Shown piece after piece: positions 21,741 through 32,444 of a stretch of 64,000 nt of DNA. The position numbers were made by a program, and so were the translations under genes. How positions within the stretch are numbered: position 1 is the first letter of the stretch; each line of letters opens with the position of its first letter. Under the pieces are notes generated by a model. The model had not been told where the DNA came from, ran no database searches, and worked only from the letters and a program-made list of their open reading frames with translations. Location of the stretch: contig NC_088300.1 in assembly GCF_032854445.1 (NCBI RefSeq), positions 42,754,984-42,818,983 on the forward strand, read 5' to 3'. The stretch comes from Liolophura sinensis. Lineage: Eukaryota > Mollusca > Polyplacophora > Chitonida > Chitonidae.

Positions 21741-23370
21741 CCAGCGGACAAACCAGCGGTTACAGATTTTCGTATACCTATGATATTAGCAGGCCAACAG
21801 TGTAGGCGGCGGTCACTGAACAAATAGCTAACAGGAAAAGAGGAGGGGTGGGGAGACGACACTTGTAGTATGAGTGCCTCATGATTATACTGACCTATAA
21901 ATACGTGGACAATCAGCAAAGGAAAAAAATAAAACATGTTTGGATACTATCTCGTGTCCACCACGTCCGACAGACACTAAATTCCATATGCATGTATTTA
22001 TAATCATTGAAGCGTAATACCGGTGATGCATGTTCACTAAAGTATCAGTATGTAAGATCCCCCGCTTTACCTGGAGGCTGGAGCACGGATGTTTATTAAT
22101 TAACACGCTGATACCTCTCGAGGATGACATAAAAAATCATGACGTCACGTACAGTCATATTCACAACCATGGCCACCGTGTAAAAAATAAAATACTTGGA
22201 CCACCTGTATAAAACATCACGTAAATCCTGTCATTAAAAAGGTTTTTTTTCTCCAAACGACGCTGTGACAATAGGTATATTTATGGAGAATTGTGCAAGT
22301 ATACTCTGGTATTTGCCGTGGTACCAATAACGTGCTCCAAATGAAAGGATTTCCTACAGAAGTAGATTTGTTTACTTTACTTATTTATTTATTTATTTGA
22401 CGCTGTACCTAAGATTTTTTCCACTAATGCCATGGCGATGAGTTTTATGGGTGGAGTAAACTATGCGCAGACCTTGGGCCAGCAAGGTTGATACTGCTCC
22501 ATGCCTTTGGTAGATTACTGACGAACTCTTCCATGTGCATATGGCGAACAGATATGTGTGCCAAGTGGTCATCAACGAACCCAAGGTTTCGCAAACGATC
22601 ACACTGTAGAGTCGTCGACTGTTCATCGTGACTAAGGCCCTAAGAACAGTGAATCTGCAAAAGTCTTTTTCTCCACATTAAAAAAAAAATAATAAGAATA
22701 AGTAGAATTTTACAAATACAGGGACTTCGATATAATTTGTACTGAAAGTATTTATTTGCAATAGATTACTTAATATTTACATGGATATTTTTTACGCATG
22801 ACGTAGGCTACCATTTGCCCTGAGCATGCTTTTTTTCTTACGAGTTTAGGACCAAATGGTTAGGTATCCTGCATTCTCGATAATCATGTATGTTATGATT
22901 TCATTGGGTATAGAGTCTCGTGTATGTCAATTTCTTAGCTTTGAAGACAAAGCTTATTACCTTTTCTGGCGAAGTCGGCTTTAGTTATTCTTTGTTGACG
23001 GTCAAACACACTAACACTGACATCATTTAACTGTATATGCCTAGTTGGTTGACACCAATCAGATACCTGACAAATACACCCTGAGCATGCGTGCTGCATT
23101 TCCTTCCCAGTGCCATTACTGTGATATCTCAAGAATGTTTGCACATAATGAATGTGGCATTGTTTAAACCTAGCTAAGTGAATCGCCGCTTAGGCGTCGA
23201 AAAGCGCATATATATTAATCCGCACTGTGTTAATCCATATAATACCACGTGCACGATTCAACCTGTCATCCAGTGGCCAATACACGCATTATGACATTCC
23301 AGTTACACAAGAGCATGACTATCCAGTGTACAATTTGCTTAAACGCTGAAACGGAAATTTGGATTAGTGT
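21741..23370. other. Intergenic stretch, little recognised
   Basis: AT-rich flank. A TTTATTTATTTATTTATTTGACGC start at 22380 and sequence to about 22630 may be an old retroelement in minus orientation. No gene is supported. Confidence 0.4.
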
Positions 23371-23996
23371 CTATAAAGGATCCTGATAGAAGAATTCTCT
23401 TTGTTTCTCCAAAAGTCCTTCCCTGTCAAACAAATACGGAATCAGTCCATTTCGAAACCTCTGATCTCCGAAGAAATATTCCCTGTATGCAATTCTAAAC
23501 TCTTCTCTAGAAACGGAACTGTCACGAAGCAAATTGAGATTATTGAACAACGTCTCCACAATTATTTGATTGTGAATTCCCACTGCCTTGTAAAAAACTG
23601 TAAGTTCCTGTTTTGATATTTTTCCATCTCGATTAATATCAATAATTTCAAAAAAAATCTCACTGAAAATGTCCAGATCTTTGAAAAGATGTGTGTTGTC
23701 ACTGACTTTTCCCAGTAATTGTCGTAAGGTCTTGCAAAATACGTCCGGATTTATCTCCCCTGCTGCCACTTGGCACAGCTCTTCCTCTTGTGTTTTCAGC
23801 CAGTGCTGCGCTTGCCTCCTCACATGCATTGCTCCACTTTCTGACAGCAGATTTCCTGCCTCCCGAATGAATCTATCCGCCAAAGTTCGCAAGTCTTTTT
23901 TGGTCCATTTCCCATCATTATCGGCATCAAAAAACTTGAAGAAGTTTGTCCATTTGACATACAGATGAGAGACAAAGGATTCGGGTTCGACTTCAT
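23371..23996 (-). CDS. EF-hand protein, sarcoplasmic calcium-binding-like, 3' exon (copy C)
   Basis: Terminal exon with about 207 codons, entered through the acceptor TTGTTTCTTTTCAG (AG at forward 23997-23998). The frame has a stop just upstream of the acceptor and no suitable ATG, so an upstream exon supplying the start and one base of the first codon is required and was not located. Loop 1 (DADNDGKWTKKD) and loop 2 (DINRDGKISKQE) are sound. Loop 3 (NLLRDSSVSREE) has lost the residues at positions 1, 3 and 6 needed to bind calcium. An ATG directly after the acceptor is out of frame. Unlike copies A and B there is no WWW motif and no cysteine tail; the protein ends FFYQDPL. It is the most diverged of the three paralogues. 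Confidence 0.78.
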
Positions 23997-24439
23997 CTGA
24001 AAAGAAACAAGAGTAAAGTCATTTTAGATTTATGAAACGTTTCAACTGATGAATATTTATGTATTGTAATATCCGAGGTAATACACTGGAGAGAAAAGAG
24101 AGAAAGATGCAGTAGAGCCCATGATAAAGTTCCTTAGCTAAAGCTGTTTTCCACTCTGTATTTAATTGATATCGATCGTTGCCAAAAGCCACGCTGTTGC
24201 AAGTAAGCTTAATACATGCTATTTTAAAACGACTTAGCTAAGTAGGGGCATATATAATCCTACTGCAGAGTTGTCGGGTTTATCCAGTCTTCAGTGAAAG
24301 GCCATTCACCTGTTACATTAGATAAAAGTGTATTTTCGGAACATGTGTAATACAATCCCCGCTCAAAGTACAAGGTAATGGAATGCAGTCATATAACTTG
24401 CCGGTGTTAGTTTTATGCGTGATTCACACTGTACATTTC

Positions 24440-25330
24440 AGGCGGTATTTCGGGTCGTATTTCAGGCTAAACCACGTCGTCGTTGTTGGTGCGATGTGTT
24501 CATACTGTTTGGGAAGAAATGTGGATGTTCACGCTAAATCACGTGAAGTGGTATTGTGTTATTGGTGATATGTAGTGATTTTGTGAATACGGTCGTTACT
24601 CAGGCTAAATCGAACGAAGTGATATTGTATTATAGGTGATATGCAATGATTTTGTGAATGTGGTCGATATTCAGGCTAAATCGCGCGAAGTGATAAATAC
24701 CATATTGTTGTTATTGGTGTTATGCAAGTGCTGTTACTGTAAAAAAAAGGTAGTTATTCAGGCCTAGCTTGCTTAAAGAGAGGGTGTTGTTATTGGTGTT
24801 TGTGTATTCATACTGTGAAGAAAATTACGTTGTTTTTCAGACTAAATCGCGCAAAGAGGTCTTCCTGTGGCACTGTGCCTACTGAAGCTGCATGAGAAGA
24901 ATGTCATTTTTCAGGCTAAACCGCGTGAACAGGGGCCGCTTCCAGAAAGCCATTTCTGACTTAAGTCAAAAATTAAATTCTCTTTGCAATGCTTAGTTAT
25001 TGGTACTTAAAGTTGGACACGTTTGTCTTAAGATAGCATTGATGAAGTGTACAAACTGTTCATGAGTTAAGTCCAAAAATATGCTTTAAATTGTCATACC
25101 AATTTTGACTTCAGTCAGAAATGGCTTAGTGGAATCGTCCTCAAGTCTTACTATAGAAATATACTTATGCTTAGAAATAAATTGTTATTCAGACTCATTC
25201 GCCCGAGGAGGTATCATTGTTATTGGTGTGGTATGGCTATTCTGATACTAAGAAGAAAGTCATTCCTCTGGCTAAATTGCGTAAAGAGGAGGCGTTTTTC
25301 GTGGTTCTGTGTAGGGCACTCATTATTGAG
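24440..25330 (+). repeat. Diverged tandem array with units of about 75-110 bp
   Basis: Repeated phrases TTCAGGCTAAATCGCG.GAAGTG, TTATTGGTG(A/T)TATG and TTTTGTGAATNNGGTCG recur in order across 24440-24931 and again in 25170-25330. The break between the two blocks is a palindromic element (24932-25141). Confidence 0.7.
24932..25141. mobile_element. MITE-like palindromic element inside a tandem array (family M2)
   Basis: Termini of about 40 bases are inverted copies: left AAGCCATTTCTGACTTAAGT, right (reverse complement) AAGCCATTTCTGACTGAAGT. Total length is about 210 bp with no coding capacity. It interrupts the 24440-25330 array. Confidence 0.8.
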
Positions 25331-25339
25331 AACATTATT

Positions 25340-26270
25340 TTGCAATTATAATAAGTGTAACGACAACAATTAATTACGAACTTATTTTAGGAAACTCAAA
25401 ACTAAGACGTTTATCGACTGCCATATGAAATGATCTACACTGTATACCTGTACCACATCATTCCCAAATCTGTAGTTGTCGGTAAGATCAAACGGGTAGG
25501 GTCTTATTTCGAAAGTCCGGACAAACGTTTCATGAGATCTTAATACATGTTGTTATAAACATATAAACATATGCACACAAGTTGGAGTATGTATGGGATA
25601 GTTGTTCTCGGGGCGTTTGATGACCTTTCACGTGCGTACAGTTAATTAGCAGTGTTGTTCACCATTTAATACACCCTATTTCGAATTTATTCGACCCCTG
25701 GTGTGCTCTGTTTATCCCGTATACATGTAATTGTAGCAGGAATATTTAGTTTCTTTTTTTCACATGGTTAGTCCATTTACCCCCCCCCCCCCACCCCCAC
25801 CCCCCAAAAAAACATGGGACAGAAATGTAATTCTTTGCTCTCAGCACTACTAATATCTATCCTAATGATTAGAATTAGGTTACAGACAATATTGTCTTCT
25901 TCACGATATGTCATCATGTCACTCAAAGGAAGTCGCAAAAAAAAAAGCGCATCCAAGCGAGAAGAAATCACAGACACCGATATATACATTTATTTCTCAC
26001 TGAAACAATTAACACCTACTGTAAAAGGACGCCCATCCATTGACCCAGTTTCTTCCATCAATCACTTAAACAACTACGTGTTTCAGCTCTGTCATGTTGA
26101 CCTATACTATGTACTAAGGCGACGGGTGCCGGGGAAGTAAAAAGAAATCCGAAGGTACTTGAGAATCGTCTGCACAATTTGATAATGATGTAGCGTTAAG
26201 ACTTTCACTATATCGTACAGGTAAAACTGTACGGTAACTGACATAGCGTCCGTTTTTAGCCGTTAGCTTA
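25340..26270. other. Intergenic stretch, no gene seen
   Basis: Contains a C-rich then A-rich simple tract at 25779-25812. Otherwise nothing recognised. Confidence 0.4.
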
Positions 26271-26275
26271 ACGAA

Positions 26276-26372
26276 AACCGCGACCTTCGTGTCCCCGTGG
26301 AAGACGTCGAGGGCACACACAGTGCAGATCCACGCCTCCTTCGTATTCCGCGGTGTCGCGAAGGTCGCGGCT
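26276..26372. mobile_element. GC-rich hairpin element, copy 1 (family M3)
   Basis: About 97 bases, sharply GC-rich in an AT-rich setting, with inverted ends AACCGCGACCTTCG and CGAAGGTCGCGGCTT. A related element in opposite orientation is at 30852-30972. Confidence 0.6.
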
Positions 26373-26379
26373 TAATCAA

Positions 26380-27830
26380 GAAAAATCTAGTTATTAAATA
26401 AGACATGAGACATATCATATTTAACATTTGCAAAATTAGAAAAAAAAAATGGAATGCATGTATACAATCCCTGTTACACAACTTTTGCAAAAGCTGGTTC
26501 ACCTGTCGTGAATATACATGCAGGAACCAGCCCTGCATCTGATATTCTATATAGACAATCCATCAATGAAGACGTGAATGTGACGTCAGTGTGCATTCCG
26601 GTCTCAAATGCCTTCAGGCTTATGACCTTCGCATGTTTTACATGTTCAAACACTTACTTCATGAACGGATTTGGTAAACCATGCAGCTAGGCAGAGTTGT
26701 ACATTAACAATATTGCTAACTACTTAGTTTCACTCCCTTTGGAATATAATTTCTTGACATACTATAATTCCTATAAGATAGAAGTATGTATTTTTGTAAT
26801 CCTGTTCTGATAAGACGTAAGGCTTAAAAATGGAGAATAAACACAAATGAGCTAAAACAAAAAAACCGTATCGTATAATACTACATCAGACATACTTTCG
26901 AGCAAATCTAGCCGACTGATATGCATGTACAAAGGTAGACATTATCTGCATATTTTCTTTTCAGTACAATGGAATCTAGTCCATGTCCCATACATAGTTG
27001 AGTGGTTTCTTTACATGTGGAGACATAAGATGTTGTACTGAGCGAGACAAACACTATGAAAAGCTACAAATCAACTTGAACTAACTTTTCAGTACGTCTA
27101 TATATAACAACTGAAAATCTGTACTGTGGCCATACTCCTAAAACACAAATATACATGTTCATTTTCTTTCGGACATTGCCCTGAAACATCTGTACGGTTT
27201 GTGTAATATTGGGTACACCCGCCGAAACACTTTAAGAAACCCTTAAGTATATTTTATTTTATTTACATCTTTGATGAGAAAGCTCTTCAGCTAATGGTGT
27301 CTATATGATAAGACTGTCGCCAGAGGACATACTCTACTGTCTTAGTGTGGACAGAAATAAAAGTGCTTAGCCCAAAGCACTTATCTAAAACAATAAAGGA
27401 TGATATCTCTGTACATAGGTGTTCTTTGATTTTCTTCGCCACCATTCGTTCAGTCGACATTGTACCAGCGGGGTGTGACAGATGCCCAAGGAAGTGCAGT
27501 GTCGAGTATTTAAAAAGTTGCGTATTGCGTATATGCAAATTAAGCAATAATGACGTCACAGACTGCACTAGTTTTCCATTACCGAATTTGCCATTTCCTG
27601 TTTTGTGTGTGTGTGCTTATAAATGGTGTCGGAATCGTGTACGTGCATGTAGGAGTATTCCCTAATGCACTTTAATGGTTGTGCCTCAAAGATATACGTC
27701 AGTCTATGTATACATAATAACTGTTGACAACAGATAGGCCTATAGGCCCTACCCTGTAGATACATTCTTCGATAACACATGTAGGCGCACGGTACATTGC
27801 AATATAGCTATGTGAGACTGCTACAATGTA
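26380..27830. other. Intergenic stretch, no gene seen
   Basis: AT-rich sequence; short open frames lack any supporting feature. Confidence 0.4.
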
Positions 27831-27831
27831 C

Positions 27832-28043
27832 GAGGGGCCGAGAAGGTTAGCGCGCCAGCACGATTTGACCAAGGAGCCTCCCACAAATGTGGTCGCTGTG
27901 AGTTCAAGCCCAGTTCATGCTGGCTCCCTTTCCAACCGTACGTGGGAAGGTCTTGCAGCAACCTGCGGATAGTTGTGGGTTTCCCCCGGACTGCCCGGTT
28001 TCCTCCGACCATAATGTTGGTAAAACATCAATGAAATAAATAA
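27832..28043 (+). mobile_element. SINE family A copy
   Basis: GAGGGGCCGAGAAGGTTAGCGCGCC head, box B GAGTTCAAGCCC, full body to CCGGTTTCCTCCGACC, then a deletion of the CCGTCGTATAAG segment before a taaataaat tail. Confidence 0.88.
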
Positions 28044-30049
28044 ATCCAATGTGATGTATGACAAAGATCTGAGAACAAAGTAAGCTGTTGCAATAGTCTG
28101 TAACCCTTTAGCATTTCCTCCTTGCTTACCACAATGTAGAACGATGTATACACGGCTAAATCAATGGTGGAATGTTTGTTGTATGTTTTTGGCCGCCTTC
28201 ATGGCGTTGCATGTAGCCTACAACTTGTGCCAGAAAGACGATAATCCCAGAACAACCTTTGAAATTAAGGCCTGCAATGTAAAACATTTCGGGCAATGGG
28301 AATCTATGTTACTGGATGCGTATATGCAGAAAATCAAAAGTTTGTTCCATAAAATACATGTATAAATATTAAGGAATAAATAATAAAAATTAGGAAACAA
28401 TAAGACAGGACCATGAGCCTCGGTGTCAGATGGACTCTGATATTAAACTGTACACTGTACAGACTGTTACCAACCACTGATACATAAGTATGGTTGGTTT
28501 CAAGTATGCAGATTTCTCTGTTGATTCCATACAAATGAAAACGCAGAGCTCTTTATCCGTTCGCCGTTTACCATTTCCTAGTTTTCGCTTAAATTTCAAC
28601 TCATGCACGCGGGCATACAGATCGCTCTCGCCAACGGGGGTTCCCTGGGGTGGCACACCGGTTTTGCGAGTTTTTGCTGATCGTCATTGTGTATTCATGT
28701 CTCTCTTGGCAATAATAGTCACTTACTATTCTTCGCCGCTGGGTTTCTGTCAGTGTGGGTCTAGTTGCTCCACTTGTGCATACCCATATCCTATACGCAC
28801 CGAATAGTACGATAACCATCATTGAGAGGATATGTACAGTTGTAAAATACAGTTAGCATGCCAGTTTTGCATGCGAGGATACCGTTTATGTTGAAGAAGA
28901 GATGATAAATACAAATAAGATATAAAGATCACATGCTAATGGACGTAAGAGTGCGCCAAAGCTAATTAACTGGGTTGATTTTTGGTATGTTATTCAAAGG
29001 ATATGGCATTTAGCGTCCTGGCCGATGGCCTCTCTGTTTTCCTCTAGTATGCATGAGGATTTGACACGCAGCAAAACAGCTGATTGCTTACCGAGTGTGT
29101 ATTCCCACATGAGTGAACACCGTACAACCCACAAAGATGTACATGTTCGCACTGTTTGAACGTATTTCAAGTAATACAATCGTCTACAAGGAGGTAAGAC
29201 AGTTCTTGTCTTCATCTTTTTATGAACATAAAATCAGCCACATATGATTTTGTTGATTTTTAGCGGATATATGGGAAATCTTTCAAGGTTATGATTGTGG
29301 TTTGTTGACTACTGACTGATGGATTGTACTTACTTTTTTGCTATAGAAGTTACGAAACGTGGCCGTAATGTGGATAGTCATCATTCAGCTACTGTTCACC
29401 GGAATGTATACGTGGTAATACACAGGTAACTGATTAAGCGATGATTGTGTTATCAGTGACTTACCTGTGGTGGAGTCCATGGCGCATCTGGACGACCGAG
29501 TACCTCTGTACCTGGATCGCAGTCAAAAGGCGTTCTGGGTATGCAGGCTATATACCTACAAACGACCACATATACACAGGGTGCACGACGCCCTGTAACA
29601 ATTAAGGCTCGCCACAATTATAAGACTCTACTCCGCCTCTGACCTAGTTTTGTTCTCTCTTTCCGCTTCACTGCCTTTTCTGAAGTTCCCATCCAATGGT
29701 AGGTCCGGTGTATGAGGTCAGAATGTATGAGCTGGGATTCAGCCGATCAGTGCCAGACAGGTATCAGTGACGTTCATCTCACTGGTGATCAGTTGGTCTT
29801 GGCGAGACTAACAAGGATGTTTTTAAATGTCATACCCCGTCACTATAGCAGCCATGCGTGAAGACACGTCTATACCAGTGGACGAAAAGTTGTACAGCTG
29901 AATGTCTGACATATACCTTCAAATAGCGATTGTGCGAATATCTGCATTCATACGGGTATGACAGATTACCGCCTGTTACACTATATGTGAAAAGTTATAT
30001 GAACTGATCGCGTGGGAGGGGGTGGGGGGGTGGGGGGAGGTGCGTGCGT
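28044..30049. other. Intergenic stretch, no gene seen
   Basis: Open frames of up to about 105 codons on both strands near 28430-28820 overlap each other and show no domain or splice context. No RNA gene or repeat family recognised. Confidence 0.4.
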
Positions 30050-30193
30050 CACCTCCGGCCGTACGTGGGGAGGGCAGCAGCAACCAGCGGATGGTCGTGG
30101 GTTTCCCTCGGGCTCTGCCCGGCTTCCTCCCACAATAATGCCGCTCCTGAATATTGTTGAGTACGGCGTAAAACACCAGTTCAATAAATAAAT
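30050..30193 (+). mobile_element. SINE family A copy, 5'-truncated
   Basis: Starts at CCTCCGGCCGTACGTGGGG, directly after a G-rich tract (30014-30040), and ends in aataaataaat. Part of the segment before GAGTACGGCG is shortened. Confidence 0.88.
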
Positions 30194-30851
30194 ATGCATT
30201 GATGTGTCAGTTTTACAAAATGCCAACCTATACATATATCTTTGTACGGTATCTTTATTTGCAGAATATATAATGCCGTTCCGACAGTATTACATTGTTT
30301 GTAGTCGGTTATAGTTATAGTTTCAAATGTATGGTGAAATGCAGAGTGTTAAAGGTAGTATTGATGTTCCTATAGCCGTTTAATGGTTTGCGTTATGCAA
30401 ACAGCCATAAGCCCAATAGCGGAAACCTGTCCAGCGGCCTATTATACAACCTACACAAGCTTCCAAGGTAGAGGACAACACTCTCCCTAAAATATAATCT
30501 TAGGGGTCCACTCATATATTGACACACAATAGCTTACCATCGAGATATTCCCACAACCAGTTATAATAACTATATTATCATAACCTGTTTAGTCAACGTA
30601 TATTAGCCCTAAATCGATACAATGTATCTGAATACAGATGAAACCATGTGTTATAAATACCACATACATGTACAGTCCTGATTGATTACTTACAGTATGA
30701 ACATAGCATACTGCGTTATTTCTAAATATTTTACAAATCATCAAAGTTATTGAATCGTAGACCTAAAACAACGTTAATGAGTTCGAATCCGACTTACAAT
30801 CAATTTGTGTAAACTCAACATAAATGGATGAGGGCGTCAATGTTTGACCAC

Positions 30852-30972
30852 AATCTTAGCGATCCCGCGGAGGGCGCGGTTTGAACAAAGCCCGGAAGGC
30901 GCGGAAATCGGAGAGGTTGTGGATACGCGTCTTCTGCGAACTCCGCGGGTGCACGAGGGTCGCGATTTTGTT
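30852..30972. mobile_element. GC-rich hairpin element, copy 2 (family M3)
   Basis: The reverse complement begins CGCGACCCTCGTGCACCCGC, matching the start of the 26276 element, and shares ACGCGTATCCAC further in. One end reads GCGATCCCGCGGAGGGCG. The inverted ends are imperfect. Confidence 0.5.
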
Positions 30973-31262
30973 ACAACCGTATAGGTGATAGGGCGCATAC
31001 ATAACCCTGCGTGGAGCATGGTTTTCAAGGGAAAGCCATACATTGCAATATTATACGTAACAAGGTACCATACAATGCATGGTTGAGTGGACCTCAGTAC
31101 ATAAGTAATGGATGAGCAGCTAAATTCAAAGCCTGTGGTAGCGTTATGTCCCAGTAGTTAACCAGCTTTCCGAACACAGAGCTCTATATATACGTACACA
31201 ATGGTTCTCACAGTTGGCCCCGAGGAGTCTCTGGGGTGAAAAGCACAGGACCTCGGTGATAT

Positions 31263-32440
31263 ATGCTAGGCACAAACATCTACTTTGTCGGCCGTATACT
31301 TGGTACAAGCATATCTGTTCTGTCGCGGGTATGCTGGGCACAAACATCTGCTTTGTCGGTGGTATGCTGGGCACAGAGAGATACTCTGTCGGCGAATTGC
31401 TGGGTACAGACATCTACTCTGTCGGTGATATGCTGGGCACAAACATCTACTCTGTCGGCCACATGCTGAGCATAAACATCTGCATTGTCGGTGGTATGCT
31501 GGGCACAGAGAGATACTCTGTCGGTAATATGTTGTGCACAGACATTTACTCTGCTGGTATTATGCTGGCCACAGACATCTATATACATTGTTGGTGATAG
31601 GCTGGGCACCAAGATCTGTTCTATCACTGACATGCTGGTCACAGAATCTATACTGTCAGGGAAATGCTGGACACAAAAATCTACTATGTTGGTTATATGC
31701 TGGGTACAGACATCTACTCCTTGAGTGATATCCTCGGCACAAACATCTACTCTGTGGATGGTATGCTGGGCACAAACATCTACTCTGTCGATCACATGCT
31801 GGGCATAAACACTTACTCTGTCGGTGATGTGCTGGGCACAGACGTCTACTCTGTCGGTGATATGCTTGGCACAAACATCTACTCTGTCGGTGATGTGTCA
31901 AGCACAAACATCTACTCTGCAGGTGATGTGCTGGGCACAGAAATTTACTCTGTCGGTGATGTGCTGGGTACAGACATTTACTCTGTCGGTGATATACTGG
32001 CCAGAAACATCTTCTCTGTCGGTGATATGCTTTGCACAAACGTCTGCACTCTGTCGGTGATATGTTTGGCACAAACACCTACTCTGTCGGTGGTATACTG
32101 GGTGCAGACATCTACTCTGTCGGTGATATACTGGGCACAAACATCTACTCGGTCGGTGACATGCTTGGCCCAAACATCTACTCTGTCGGTGATGTGCTGG
32201 GCACAAACATCTACTCTGTCGGTGATATACTGGGCACAAACATCTACTTTGTCAGTGATATGCTTTGCACAAACGTCTGCACTCTGTCGGTAATATGTTC
32301 TGCACAAACATCTAACTGTCGGTGGTATGCTGGGCATAGACACCTACTCTGTCGGTGATACATGCTGATCACAGTCATCATTTGTGTAGGTGATATATGC
32401 TGGGCACAGACACCTATACTTTGTCGGTGATGAACTCATC
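31263..32440 (+). repeat. 33-bp minisatellite, about 35 copies
   Basis: Units begin ATGCTGGGCACAAACATC and end TACTCTGTCGGTGAT. Nearly all are exactly 33 bases; exceptions of 32, 35 or 37 bases break the frame. Because 33 is a multiple of 3, each strand stays open for long stretches (one plus-strand frame runs about 209 codons, unit MLGTNIYSVGD). Distinctive variant units recur (TGCTTTGCACAAACGTCTGC in units 24 and 31; GGGCACAGAGAGATACTCTG in units 4 and 8), showing block amplification. No flanking exon, start context or splice site supports a gene. Confidence 0.95.
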
Positions 32441-32444
32441 CTCT

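Noticed and set aside
28426-28822. Overlapping open frames on both strands as an unknown gene
   Set aside because: No splice context, domain or composition signal; the frames overlap and contradict each other.
31280-32343. Several open frames of 100-200 codons on both strands within the 33-bp array
   Set aside because: They follow automatically from a period divisible by 3, are broken by 32-, 35- and 37-base units, and have no start context, splice sites or flanking exons.
31263-32440. CRISPR-like array
   Set aside because: Units are contiguous with no unique spacers, and the genome is clearly eukaryotic. The same applies to 39823-40330 and 43262-44800.
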